Positions 45,043 to 53,936 of a stretch of 64,000 bases of DNA are shown piece by piece (position 1 is the first letter of the stretch; the number at the start of each line of letters is the position of its first letter). The stretch covers positions 62,001-126,000 of the forward strand of contig CAWCIP010000014.1 in assembly GCA_963795665.1 (NCBI GenBank). Direction: 5' to 3'. Under the pieces are notes generated by a model. The model did not search any database. It had not been told where the DNA came from and saw only the letters and a list, made by a program, of their open reading frames with translations. The position numbers were made by a program, and so were the translations under genes. Source of the stretch: DASUPK01 sp963795665 (GTDB lineage Bacteria > Actinomycetota > Thermoleophilia > Solirubrobacterales > 70-9).

Positions 45043-46539
45043 CTAGGCGATGTTCGCCATTACGTGCTTGACCTGGGTGTAGTCCTCCAGGCCGTACATC
45101 GACAGGTCCTTGCCGTAGCCGGACTGCTTGTAGCCGCCGTGCGGCATCTCCGAGACGATCGGGATGTGGTCGTTGACCCAGACGCATCCGAACTGGAGCG
45201 CCTTCGAGACCCGGAGTGCTCGGCCGACGTCGCGGGTCCAGACCGACGAGGCGAGGCCGTAACGGGTTCCGTTCGCCCACTGGATCGCCTTCTCCTCGGA
45301 GGTGAACGGCTGCACCGTGATCACCGGTCCGAAGATCTCGTTCTGGATCATCTCGTCGGTCTGCTTCAGGCCCGCCACCACGGCCGGCTTCATGAAGAAG
45401 CCCGGCCGGCGCGCCTTCTTGCCACCGGTGACGACCTCGGCGTTGTCCGGCCGGCGCTCGAGGAATCCCTCGACGCGCTCGAGCTGGCGCTCTGAGTTGA
45501 CCGGGCCGAGGGTCGTGTTGCCGTTCCTCGTGTCGCCGATCTTCAGCCCTTCGGCCTGCTCGGCGAGACCGCTGACGACCTTGTCGTAGACCTTCTTCGA
45601 GGCCAGCACCCGGGTCGCCGCGGTGCAGTCCTGGCCGGCGTTGTAGTAGCCGGTCCCGGCGATCGTCTCCATCGCGACCGCCATGTCGACGTCGTCGAAG
45701 ACCACGACCGGCGCCTTCCCGCCCAGCTCGAGGTGCACGCGCTTCAGGTTGTCCGACGCCTCACGAGCGATCCACTTGCCGGTCTCCGGCGAGCCGGTCA
45801 GGGACACCATGCCGATGTCGGGGTGCTTGACGATCGCCGCCCCCGTCGGGTCGCCGTGACCGCCGACGAAGTTCGCCACGCCTGGCGGGAAGATCTCGGC
45901 GCAGAGCTCCGCCAGGATCGTCAGGGTCGACATGGGAGTGGTCTCGGCGGGCTTCAGGACCAGGGTGTTGCCCGCGGCCAGCGCTGGGGCGATCTTCCAG
46001 ATCGCCATCATCATCGGGTAGTTCCATGGCGTGATCTGGCCGACGACGCCGATCGGCTCCCGCCGGACCCAGGACGTGTAGCCCTCCAGGTACTCGCCGG
46101 TGGCGCGACCCTCCATGTTCCGGGCGGCACCCGCGAAGTAACGGAGGTTGTCGCACATGAAGGGGATCTCGTCCTCGTAGAAGGCCGAGCGCGGCTTGCC
46201 CGCGTCGGCGGACTCGATGTCGGCGAGCTCGTCAGCCCTCTCCTCGATCCGGTCGGCGAGCTTCAGCAGCAGCGCCATGCGATCGGCGGGCGTGGTCACG
46301 CCCCAGGTCTCGAACGCAGTCTTGGCGGCCTTGACGGCGGCGTCGACGTCGCGCTTGCTCGACAGCGGCGACTTGGCAATCACCTCGCCGGTCGCGGGGT
46401 TGATGACGTCCTCGCGCTTGCCGTCGGCGGGCGGGACCTGCTTGCCGTCGATCATGTTCTTGAGGGTCATGGCCCTCGGCTTCCCGTTCCGGCTCGCTCG
46501 GGAGCTTCGGGAGTTTCGCTTTGCGGTGGCGGTGGCCAT
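45043..46539 (-). CDS. aldehyde dehydrogenase, gamma-aminobutyraldehyde/betaine-aldehyde type
   Basis: The 498-residue NAD(P)+ enzyme has GVVGQITPWNYPMMMAIWK, SLTGSPETGKWIA (cofactor), LELGGKAPVVVF (catalytic Glu) and YNAGQDCTAATRV (catalytic Cys). The AGQDCTA context is typical of aminobutyraldehyde dehydrogenases such as PatD, which turn the product of putrescine transamination into GABA. It is the last gene of the minus-strand amine-breakdown operon, 13 bp after alanine dehydrogenase. The first 25 residues are a basic, low-complexity extension. Confidence 0.9.
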   Translation of the reverse strand: MATATAKRNSRSSRASRNGKPRAMTLKNMIDGKQVPPADGKREDVINPATGEVIAKSPLSSKRDVDAAVKAAKTAFETWGVTTPADRMALLLKLADRIEERADELADIESADAGKPRSAFYEDEIPFMCDNLRYFAGAARNMEGRATGEYLEGYTSWVRREPIGVVGQITPWNYPMMMAIWKIAPALAAGNTLVLKPAETTPMSTLTILAELCAEIFPPGVANFVGGHGDPTGAAIVKHPDIGMVSLTGSPETGKWIAREASDNLKRVHLELGGKAPVVVFDDVDMAVAMETIAGTGYYNAGQDCTAATRVLASKKVYDKVVSGLAEQAEGLKIGDTRNGNTTLGPVNSERQLERVEGFLERRPDNAEVVTGGKKARRPGFFMKPAVVAGLKQTDEMIQNEIFGPVITVQPFTSEEKAIQWANGTRYGLASSVWTRDVGRALRVSKALQFGCVWVNDHIPIVSEMPHGGYKQSGYGKDLSMYGLEDYTQVKHVMANIA

Positions 46540-46552
46540 CTCTCCTCCTTGG

Positions 46553-47683
46553 TCAGACTTTCTGTTTGCTGCCGAGCACGTCCTCGACCGGCGTGTGGTC
46601 CACCCCGACCGCTTCCGCTACGGCGGGATGAGTGACAGTACCGCCGGTGACGTTGATCCCCAGCCTCAGGCCGGGGTCTCGGCGGGCGGCCTCCGCGACG
46701 CCGTGGTCCGCCAGGGCCAGGACGTAGGGAAGCGTGGCGTTCGTCAGGGCAAAGGTCGACGTGATCGGCACCGCGCCGGGCATGTTGGCGACGCAGTAGT
46801 GGGTGATGCCGTCGACCTCGAAGGTCGGCTCGCGGTGTGTGGTGGGATGTGAGGTCTCGAAGCAGCCGCCCTGGTCGATCGCGACGTCGACCAGCACCGC
46901 GTTCTTCTTCATCAGCTTGAGCTGCTCGCGCCGCACCACCCTGGGCGCCTTCGCCCCGTGGACGAGGACGGCGCCGATCACCAGGTCCGCGCGCGGGAGC
47001 ATCTCCTCGATCGCGAGGGTCGAGGAGAAGACGGTCGAGGCGCGGCCGCCGAAGGCGACGTCGAGCTCGCGCAGCTTGTCGATGGAGACGTCGAAGACGA
47101 AGACGTCGGCCTCCATCCCGATCGCGATGAAGGCGGCGTTCATCCCGACCGCGCCGCCGCCGATCACCATCACGGTCGCGGCCGCGACGCCGGGCACGCC
47201 GCCGAGCAGGATCCCGCGGCCCCCGAGCGGCTTCTCGAGGAAGAACGCACCCGCCTGGGTGGCGATCTTCCCCGCGACCTCGCTCATCGGGGCAAGCAGC
47301 GGGAGCCGCCCCTGGGAGTCCTCGACCGTCTCGTAGGCGACGCAGGTCGCGCCGCTCGCCTGCAGCCCCTTGGTCAGCTCCGGGGCCGGGGCGAGGTGCA
47401 GGTAGGTGAAGAGCGTGTGCTCCGGCCGGAGCAGCTCGACCTCCTCGGGCTGCGGTTCCTTGACGCCGAGGATCATCTCGGCCTGTTCGAAGACGGCTGC
47501 CGCGTCGGGGAGGACCTGCGCGCCCTGCGAGGTGTACGCGTCGTCCGGAATCGCGCTGCCATCGCCGGCGCCCGCCTGGATCAGCACCTCGTGGCCGCGT
47601 TCGGTCAGCTCCCGCGCCCCTGCGGGCGTCAGGGCGACCCGGTACTCGTCGTCCTTGATCTCGGTGGGGACTCCGACTTTCAC
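46553..47683 (-). CDS. ald: alanine dehydrogenase
   Basis: The 376-residue enzyme matches Ald from end to end: MKVGVPTEIKDDEYRVALTP, GVKEPQPEEVELL (active-site Lys region), FTYLHLAP (His), MVIGGGAVGMNAA (NAD site) and the C-terminal ANMPGAVPITSTFAL. It interconverts L-alanine and pyruvate plus ammonia with NAD. In this operon it can regenerate pyruvate from alanine formed by the class III aminotransferase, which in many omega-aminotransferases uses pyruvate as amino acceptor; that link is inference. It overlaps the upstream gene by 4 bp. Confidence 0.96.
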   Translation of the reverse strand: MKVGVPTEIKDDEYRVALTPAGARELTERGHEVLIQAGAGDGSAIPDDAYTSQGAQVLPDAAAVFEQAEMILGVKEPQPEEVELLRPEHTLFTYLHLAPAPELTKGLQASGATCVAYETVEDSQGRLPLLAPMSEVAGKIATQAGAFFLEKPLGGRGILLGGVPGVAAATVMVIGGGAVGMNAAFIAIGMEADVFVFDVSIDKLRELDVAFGGRASTVFSSTLAIEEMLPRADLVIGAVLVHGAKAPRVVRREQLKLMKKNAVLVDVAIDQGGCFETSHPTTHREPTFEVDGITHYCVANMPGAVPITSTFALTNATLPYVLALADHGVAEAARRDPGLRLGINVTGGTVTHPAVAEAVGVDHTPVEDVLGSKQKV

Positions 47684-48798
47684 CTGGACTCCTTGCCTGT
47701 CAGAGCATCCGCCCCCTCGACCGGAGAGCTGCTCACGTCGAAGCGGACGCCCCGGCTCTCGAGCTCGCCGAACATCTCGTCGGGATCGATGCAGCTCTCG
47801 GGAGGGAGCGCCCCTCGCTTCGTGATGCTGCCGCGGGCCAGGAGCCTGACGGCCGCGGCCGCCGGCGACGCGGTGGAGACGATCCCGCCGCCCAGGCCCC
47901 AGGCCTCGTTGGGGGGCGTCACGCTGCGAGCGCGGATCACGGTGTCCGCGCCGGCGACCTCGACGACGTGAATCGACAGCGTGGTTGCTGAAGGGGGCGA
48001 TGCGGAACGGGCGACTTCCGCAATCCGCTCCTCGCTCGCCCCCTCCAGGTCCTTGAGACTCTCGAGCACCGTTGGTGACAGCGAGAGCGCAAAAGTCACG
48101 TTGGGCACCTGGAAACTGTCGCCGAACGTGAGAACTTCGGAATGCAACGTGAAGATGGTGTCGGCCTCGCCGATCGGCTCGCCGAAGTCGGCGCGCGGGC
48201 CATCCTGGAGCGGCCGCATCTCCTCAGGCCTGCCGTTGATCAGCGCCATGGGAGCCATCGTGATCTCGTCGAGCAGTGTGCGCACGGCGTAGGGGAAGCT
48301 GAGCTCGCCCGGCGGATCGAGATCCCGTCCCGCGGCGAGGACCGAGATCGATGCGGGCTTGCCCGGAAGCTCCGCGACCGCGCGGGCGGCCAGCAGGTTC
48401 GTCTTTCCCGGGGCGGACCCGATCCCCAGGAGGGCGAGCCGCCCCCGCTGCTCGAACTCGCGCGAGAGCTTGAGCTGCTCCGCGGTCACGTGGTAGAGCC
48501 CGCCGAGGTCCATGTAGTGGCAGCCGGCGTCCAGGCAGGCGCTCATCGCCGCCAGGTTGATCCGGTAGGCGGCCGAGTTGACCAGGACGTCCATCCCGGC
48601 GAGCTGCTCGGCCAGGTCGGCCGTGGCGTCGGCCTGGCGGGCCTGCGCCTTCCCCCCGCCGTGCTCCATGGCCACCGCCTCGGCTCGCTGCAGGTCGAGG
48701 TCGAGCAGGCGCATCGCCGTGACCTCCTCGGACTCCGCCAGGTCGCGGACGATCGCCGGCGCGATCGTCCCCCCGGCCCCGAGGACGGCCACCCTCAC
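47680..48798 (-). CDS. saccharopine dehydrogenase-like NAD(P)-binding protein
   Basis: The 372-residue protein starts with a Rossmann motif VLGAGGTIAPAIVRDL. It has MDVLVNSAAYRINLAAMSACLDAGCHYMDLGG as in the saccharopine dehydrogenase family, and GIGSAPGKTNLLAARAV at the domain border. The family joins or splits amino-acid/keto-acid conjugates (saccharopine, carboxynorspermidine). Inside an amine-breakdown operon it could act on lysine or a polyamine derivative. 4-bp overlaps on both sides show tight coupling. Confidence 0.85.
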   Translation of the reverse strand: MRVAVLGAGGTIAPAIVRDLAESEEVTAMRLLDLDLQRAEAVAMEHGGGKAQARQADATADLAEQLAGMDVLVNSAAYRINLAAMSACLDAGCHYMDLGGLYHVTAEQLKLSREFEQRGRLALLGIGSAPGKTNLLAARAVAELPGKPASISVLAAGRDLDPPGELSFPYAVRTLLDEITMAPMALINGRPEEMRPLQDGPRADFGEPIGEADTIFTLHSEVLTFGDSFQVPNVTFALSLSPTVLESLKDLEGASEERIAEVARSASPPSATTLSIHVVEVAGADTVIRARSVTPPNEAWGLGGGIVSTASPAAAAVRLLARGSITKRGALPPESCIDPDEMFGELESRGVRFDVSSSPVEGADALTGKESR

Positions 48799-50345
48799 GA
48801 GATCAGCTCCTTGGCCCGGAGCGCGAGCCAGAGCTCCACGCGATCGTTTGCCCGGCTCAGGTCCCGCCCGGTGAGCTCCTCGATGCGCTTGATCCGGTAG
48901 CGGAGGGTGTGCCTGTGGCAGTAGCAGTCGCCGGCGGCGCGCTCCCAGTGGCCGTTGCGGTCGATGTAGGCCTCGAGGGAGCGGAGCAGCTCGCCCGCGT
49001 AGCGCTCGTCAGAGTCCTCGATCGGGCCGAGGACGCTCTCGCAGTACAGGCGAAGCGCCTCGCCGTCCTGCACCGAGAGCAGCAGCGTGAAGGCGCCGAG
49101 GTCGCGGTGCGACGCCACGTCCGGCGCGGCGCCGTTGGCGAACGCGGTCGCCTCGAGGGCGCAGCGCGCCTCGTGGAAGGAGTGCCGGACGCGCTCGGTC
49201 GGCAGCGAGCGGCTGGTTGCCGCCCGCGTCGGCCCGTGCACGCCCTCCAGCGCCACGCGGGCCTTGGCGGCGAGCTCGAGCGGGTCTCCCTTGGCGCCGT
49301 CGACCACGGCGCAGAGCAGCTCACGCCGCCCCGCCGGATGAGGCGCCACCAAGGCGGGGCGGCCCTCGCCCGCCAGGTACTCGGCGAGCGTCGACTCGCC
49401 CGCCGCCGCGTCGCCGAGCTGGAAGGCCAGGACGACGGCACGCTCTCCGATCCCGAAGGGCGCCAGGCGATCCCGAATGTCGTCCGCGGCCAGCCGGCCC
49501 GAGAGGGTGGCCGCCAGGACCTCGCCCGAAAGCCGGCGCTCGGTCTCCCTCGCGACGCGCTCGCGCATCAGCTCCAGGGCCACCACGATCGCAGCCTGTT
49601 GCACGCAGAGGCGCTCGAAGTCCCCCAGCTCGCCAGAGCGACGGACGACCACCAGCCAGGCCTCGGCCGCGCCGGCCCGCGGCGAGACCGGATGGGCGAG
49701 GGCCCTCCCGCGCAGGTCCGATTGATTGGGGACGAAGGGGGCGGCGGCGCTCCCCCGCGGCTGGACCTCGGCGCGGATCGCGTCGAGCAGGTACTCGGGA
49801 AGCCGGCGACCGCCGCTCGCCAGGACCTCCCCGCGCGCGTCGAGCACGACCGAGCTGCCCCCGATGGCGGCGGCGATCTCGCGGGCGACCTCCTCGAGGC
49901 CGCCGCCCTGGAGAACCAGCCGCTCGAGCCGCTCGTTGACAGCGATCCCACGCGAGAGCACGTCGTACTGCTCGTTGACCAGCCGGCTGAACGCAGCCTC
50001 GGTGATCGCGATGAAGGGCGTCTCGTATGGGACCTCGAAGATGGGGAAGCCGGCCGCTTCCGCTTCGGTGAGAATCGCCTTCGGCACCTTGTCGTGGTCG
50101 AACCCGGTGCCGAAGCCAAGCCCGGCGACGCCGGCGTCTGCCAGCAGGCGGATGAACTTGCGCTGCTTGTCGGCGTTCTCGAGCCGGATGCCCGTTGTGA
50201 GCAGAAGCTCGCCTCCCGAGAGCCACGGTGTCGGGTCGAGCAGCTCGGTGATGTGGACCCAGCGGATCTCGTGCTCCGCCGCGGCGTCACTCCCAGCGGC
50301 GACCTTCAGGCCGAGCTCGGAGGTGAGGCTCTCGACGGTGAGCAT
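48795..50345 (-). CDS. PucR-family transcriptional regulator
   Basis: The 516-residue protein has an N-terminal PucR ligand-sensing domain (LTSELGLKVAAG, LSGGELLLTTGIRL), a middle GAF/CdaR-like region and a C-terminal HTH_30 with CHRHTLRYRIKRIEELTGRDL. PucR proteins activate purine or amine degradation genes in response to a pathway metabolite. Its gene lies within the operon it probably controls (1-bp overlap with the aminotransferase, 4 bp with the next gene). The candidate target sites are GCGTTGTACGGTG and TTGTACA-CGT-TGTACAA. Confidence 0.9.
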   Translation of the reverse strand: MLTVESLTSELGLKVAAGSDAAAEHEIRWVHITELLDPTPWLSGGELLLTTGIRLENADKQRKFIRLLADAGVAGLGFGTGFDHDKVPKAILTEAEAAGFPIFEVPYETPFIAITEAAFSRLVNEQYDVLSRGIAVNERLERLVLQGGGLEEVAREIAAAIGGSSVVLDARGEVLASGGRRLPEYLLDAIRAEVQPRGSAAAPFVPNQSDLRGRALAHPVSPRAGAAEAWLVVVRRSGELGDFERLCVQQAAIVVALELMRERVARETERRLSGEVLAATLSGRLAADDIRDRLAPFGIGERAVVLAFQLGDAAAGESTLAEYLAGEGRPALVAPHPAGRRELLCAVVDGAKGDPLELAAKARVALEGVHGPTRAATSRSLPTERVRHSFHEARCALEATAFANGAAPDVASHRDLGAFTLLLSVQDGEALRLYCESVLGPIEDSDERYAGELLRSLEAYIDRNGHWERAAGDCYCHRHTLRYRIKRIEELTGRDLSRANDRVELWLALRAKELIS

Positions 50346-51736
50346 CAGTGTCCTACGCGGCGAGATGCCTCTTCGAGGACGGGGCGAAGCACGTCCACGA
50401 TCTCCTCGAACTGCTCCGTATCGGCGATCAGCGGGGGCGAGAGCTGGATCACCGGATCTCCGCGATCGTCCGCCCTGCAGATCAGGCCGCGCTTGTAGAG
50501 CTCGCCGGAGAGGTAGCCGCGAAGGAGCTTCTCGGACTCCTCGTCCTCCATGTGCTCCTTGGTCTCCTTGTCCTTGACCAGCTCGATCGCATAGAAGTAG
50601 CCGTCGCCGCGCACGTCCCCGACGATCGGGATGTCGTAGAGCGACTCGAGCGCGGCGCGGAACTCGTCCTCCTTGGCCAGCACGTGCCCGCAGAGATCCT
50701 CGCGCTCGAAGACGTCCAGGTTCGCCAGTGCCGTGGCGGCGGCGACCGGATGCCCGGCGAATGTGGATCCGTGGGCGAACATCGCCGTGCCCTCCTCGAA
50801 GGGCTCGAAGACCCTGTCCGAGACGATCATGCCGCCCATCGGGACGTAGGCCGAGGTCAGGGCCTTGGCGACCGTGATGATGTCCGGCTGGTATCCGTAG
50901 CGCTGGCAGCCGAAGTAGTGGCCGAGCCGGCCCCAGGCGCAGATCACCTCGTCCGAGATCAACAGGACGTCGTAGCGGTCGCAGATCTCCCTGACCCTCT
51001 CGAAGTAGCCATCCTGGGGCGGAATGCAGCCGCCGGCGTTCTGGAGCGGCTCGAGGATCACGGCCGAGACGGTCTCCGGGCCCTCGAAGAGGATCCGCTC
51101 CTCGATCTGGTCGGCCGCCCAGAGCGGGTCGCGGTCCTCGGGCCAGCGGTAGCTGTTGGTGTTCGGCACGTGGACTCCGCCGGGCGCGAGGGGCTCGAAC
51201 TGACTGCGGAGCGCCGGGATGCCGGTGACGCTGAGCGCTCCGAGGGTGGTCCCGTGGTAGGCGATCTCGCGTGCGACCAGCTTGTGCTTCTGGCCCTGCC
51301 CCCTGGACCGGTGGTAGCTGCGGGCCAGCTTGATCGCCGACTCGACCGCCTCCGAGCCGCTGTTGGTGAAGAAGATCCGGTTCAGGTCGCCCGGCGTCAG
51401 CGACGCGATCCGCGTCGCCAGCTCGATCGCGCGCGGATGGGCGTAGCTCCAGACCGTGATGAAGTCGAGTTCGCGAACCTGGGCCGCCATCGCGTCGCCG
51501 AGTTCCGCGCGGCCGTGGCCGGAGTTGACGCAGAAGAGAGCGGAGAGCCCGTCGAGGTAGCGGTTGCCGTGGTCATCCCAGACGTAGCAACCCTCGCCGC
51601 GCACGATGATCGGCACCTCGTGCTCGGGGCCGAACGATCCCATCCGCGTGAAATGCATCCAGAGATGGCGTTGTGCCTGCTCCTGAAGCTCATTTGCCTC
51701 AGTTTTCGCGGTCTGCGTGGCGCTGCTTGATGCCAT
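50345..51736 (-). CDS. class III (omega) aminotransferase, putrescine/amine type
   Basis: This 463-residue PLP enzyme has the class III blocks FFTNSGSEAVESAIKLAR (phosphate), EIAYHGTTLGALS, LISDEVICAWGRLG (Asp contacting PLP N1) and ITVAKALTSAYVPMGG (Schiff-base Lys). It probably transfers the amino group of putrescine or another diamine to pyruvate or 2-oxoglutarate. ATG 51736 follows GTGGAGGTGAGGG. It is the first gene of the five-gene operon; the promoter motif at 51762-51774 is identical to that of the first pot operon. Confidence 0.92.
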   Translation of the reverse strand: MASSSATQTAKTEANELQEQAQRHLWMHFTRMGSFGPEHEVPIIVRGEGCYVWDDHGNRYLDGLSALFCVNSGHGRAELGDAMAAQVRELDFITVWSYAHPRAIELATRIASLTPGDLNRIFFTNSGSEAVESAIKLARSYHRSRGQGQKHKLVAREIAYHGTTLGALSVTGIPALRSQFEPLAPGGVHVPNTNSYRWPEDRDPLWAADQIEERILFEGPETVSAVILEPLQNAGGCIPPQDGYFERVREICDRYDVLLISDEVICAWGRLGHYFGCQRYGYQPDIITVAKALTSAYVPMGGMIVSDRVFEPFEEGTAMFAHGSTFAGHPVAAATALANLDVFEREDLCGHVLAKEDEFRAALESLYDIPIVGDVRGDGYFYAIELVKDKETKEHMEDEESEKLLRGYLSGELYKRGLICRADDRGDPVIQLSPPLIADTEQFEEIVDVLRPVLEEASRRVGH

Positions 51737-51761
51737 CCCTCACCTCCACTGTCTCTAGCCT

Positions 51762-51774
51762 CACCGTACAACGC
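51762..51774 (-). promoter_or_regulatory. GCGTTGTACGGTG promoter motif before the aminotransferase operon
   Basis: The reverse complement of 51762-51774 is identical over 13 bp to 32724-32736. The embedded TACGGT can serve as -10 with a leader of about 20 nt before the ribosome-binding site. It is probably bound by the operon's PucR protein or by a shared regulator. Confidence 0.6.
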
Positions 51775-51830
51775 TACCCCCCACCGCTCGGCCCTACAAG
51801 CGGAGGAGTGTGAAATCAGCCGTGGGGGAC

Positions 51831-51847
51831 TTGTACACGTTGTACAA
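51831..51847. promoter_or_regulatory. TTGTACA-CGT-TGTACAA palindrome in the divergent polyamine promoter region
   Basis: Perfect 7-bp inverted arms with a 3-bp centre, 110 bp before the APC permease start. It contains GTTGTAC, the core of the 13-bp motif at 51762-51774 on the other side of the same intergenic region, so one regulator may bind both. Two small hairpins (AGGGC...GCCCCT, GCGACGA/TCGTCGC) follow in the permease leader. Confidence 0.6.
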
Positions 51848-51955
51848 CCGTTCAATCGACTTTTAGGGCTTTCGCCCCTTGCGACGATTCGTCGCGCTTC
51901 TTAGGGTCGGGCGTCCACGAAGGCCAAGAGCGGCTTTCACGGGGAAGGAGACAGC

Positions 51956-53509
51956 TTGGAGAGCGCGTCGATCGCATCCGGAGCGAACGAAGCCCAGCCA
52001 CGCCAGGCCAAGGAGGGCGACAAGGGCCTCAAGGCCGGCGCGCTCGGGTACATCTCGAACCTGGTGATCAGCGTCGCTTCGACGGCGCCCGGCTACAGCC
52101 TCGCGGCGACACTGGGATTCATCGTCGCCGTGCACGGCATGGGATTCCACGCCCCGGCGATCATTCTCGTCTCCTTCGTCCCGATGCTGCTGATCGCGGC
52201 GGCCTACTACTACATGAACAGGGCCGACCCGGATTGCGGCACCAGCTTCACCTGGGTGACCAGGGCGATGGGTCCGCGGCTCGGCTGGCTCACCGGCTGG
52301 GCGATCGTCGTCACCGATGTCATCGTCATGGCGGCCCTCGCCTACATCGCCGGTGTCTACACCTTCCTGCTCTTCGGGCTCGACGCGGCCGCGAACAACC
52401 TGCTCGACGTCAGCATCGTCGCAGCCATCTGGATCATCGTGATGACCGCGATCTGCTACATCGGCATCGAGCTCTCGGCGCGCACCCAGTACTTCCTGCT
52501 CGCGGCGGAGATCGCCGCGCTCGGAATATTCGCCGCGGTCGCGCTCGCCAAGGTGTACTTCGGGGACCCAGGCGGCTTCCACGTGCAGCTCGATTGGTTC
52601 AACCCCTTCACCCTGCACGGCGGCAGCACGGCACTTGTCGACGGGGTCCTGCTTGGGGTGTTCATCTACTGGGGCTGGGACAGCGGGGTCTGCGTCAACG
52701 AGGAGTCCGAGGACAGTTCCAACGGCCCCGGGCGGGCGGCGGTGATGAGCACGATCCTGCTGGTACTGATCTACCTCGTGGTCACGGTCGCCGCTCAGGC
52801 CTACGCGGGGACCACCTTCCTGAAGCACCACGGGAACGACGTCCTCAGCGCGCTCGGCGGGCCGGTTCTCGGGTCGCCGCTCGACAAGATCCTGATCATC
52901 GCAGTGCTCACCTCCGCCTCGGCGTCGACGCAGACGACGATCCTGCCGACCGCCCGGACGACGCTGTCGATGGCCCGCTTCGGCTCGATCCCCAAGATCT
53001 TCGGGCGGATCCACCCGCGGTATCTGACGCCCGACGTCTCGACGCTCGTGATGGGGGCGGTCTCCCTGGTCTGGACGCTGGTCATCATCAACAAGAGCCA
53101 GAACGTGCTCAACGACTCGATCACCGGGATCGGCTTCGGGATCGCCTTCTACTACGGGCTGACCGGCTTTGCCTGCGTCGTCTACTACCGCAAGGAACTC
53201 TTCAAGAGCCTGAAGAACTTCATCATGGTGGGGTTGGCGCCCTTCCTGGGCGGGGCGATGTTGACCTTCATCTTCGTCAAGGCCTTCCTCGACTACAAGA
53301 CCACGAGCACCGACGTCAACTACTCGGGTGGCATCCTGGGAGTGGGATCTCCGGTCGCGATCGGCGTAGGGTCGCTGCTCGTCGGCGTCGTCGTATTGGT
53401 GTTCGCCAACTTCGCCTACCCGAAGTTCTTCAAGCGGAAGTGGGAGACCGCGGACGAGGGGATCCTCGAGGGCACTGTCAAAGGCGAAGCGTCCGTGATG
53501 GCGGACTGA
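51956..53509 (+). CDS. APC-superfamily amino acid/amine permease
   Basis: The 517-residue protein has about 12-14 membrane segments. After a 20-residue polar head comes the APC start GALGYISNLVISVASTAPGYSLAATLGF with the unwound Gly helix. The loop WGWDSGVCVNEESEDSSNGPGRAA is as in amino acid permeases that take bulky or cationic substrates. TTG 51956 follows AAGGAGA. It is the first gene of an operon with a stress protein and the second pot set, opposite the amine-breakdown operon, so putrescine or an amino acid derived from it is the likely substrate. Confidence 0.9.
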   Translation: MESASIASGANEAQPRQAKEGDKGLKAGALGYISNLVISVASTAPGYSLAATLGFIVAVHGMGFHAPAIILVSFVPMLLIAAAYYYMNRADPDCGTSFTWVTRAMGPRLGWLTGWAIVVTDVIVMAALAYIAGVYTFLLFGLDAAANNLLDVSIVAAIWIIVMTAICYIGIELSARTQYFLLAAEIAALGIFAAVALAKVYFGDPGGFHVQLDWFNPFTLHGGSTALVDGVLLGVFIYWGWDSGVCVNEESEDSSNGPGRAAVMSTILLVLIYLVVTVAAQAYAGTTFLKHHGNDVLSALGGPVLGSPLDKILIIAVLTSASASTQTTILPTARTTLSMARFGSIPKIFGRIHPRYLTPDVSTLVMGAVSLVWTLVIINKSQNVLNDSITGIGFGIAFYYGLTGFACVVYYRKELFKSLKNFIMVGLAPFLGGAMLTFIFVKAFLDYKTTSTDVNYSGGILGVGSPVAIGVGSLLVGVVVLVFANFAYPKFFKRKWETADEGILEGTVKGEASVMAD

Positions 53510-53522
53510 GCGAGGAGGCACG

Positions 53523-53936
53523 ATGAGTGGGATAGTCATTGGATATGACGGCTCCAGCTCCTCCAAGTCGGCCCTCGACCAGGCGCTTGAGTTCGCGAAG
53601 GCCCTGGGCGACAGCCTGGTGGTCGTCTTCGCCGCCGCTCCCGGCGGCTATGGCGGCGGCGAGGTTCCAGAGCAACGCAAGGCGGTGGAGGAGTTCGGTC
53701 AGAAGGTCACCCAGGAGGCCGTGGACGCCGCGAAGGCTGCGAAAGTCGATTGCACCGTTGAGATGATCAACGAGCATCCCCACGACGCGCTGATCACCGC
53801 CGGCGACAAGCACGACGCGCGCATGATCGTCGTCGGCAGCCACGGCGATCACCCGGTGGTCGGCGCGATCATCGGGGCCACTCCCTACAAGCTGGTTCAA
53901 ATGTCCGACCGTCCGGTGCTGGTAGTTCGCGCGTGA
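53523..53936 (+). CDS. universal stress protein (UspA family)
   Basis: The 137-residue single-domain protein begins IVIGYDGSSSSKSALDQAL and has IVVGSHGDHPVVGAIIGATP, the ATP-binding Gly loop of UspA, then PVLVVRA. Its job inside a transport operon may be to tune transporter activity, as some USPs do with transporters; that is inference. It lies 13 bp after the permease gene and overlaps potA by 4 bp (GTGA). Confidence 0.93.
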   Translation: MSGIVIGYDGSSSSKSALDQALEFAKALGDSLVVVFAAAPGGYGGGEVPEQRKAVEEFGQKVTQEAVDAAKAAKVDCTVEMINEHPHDALITAGDKHDARMIVVGSHGDHPVVGAIIGATPYKLVQMSDRPVLVVRA

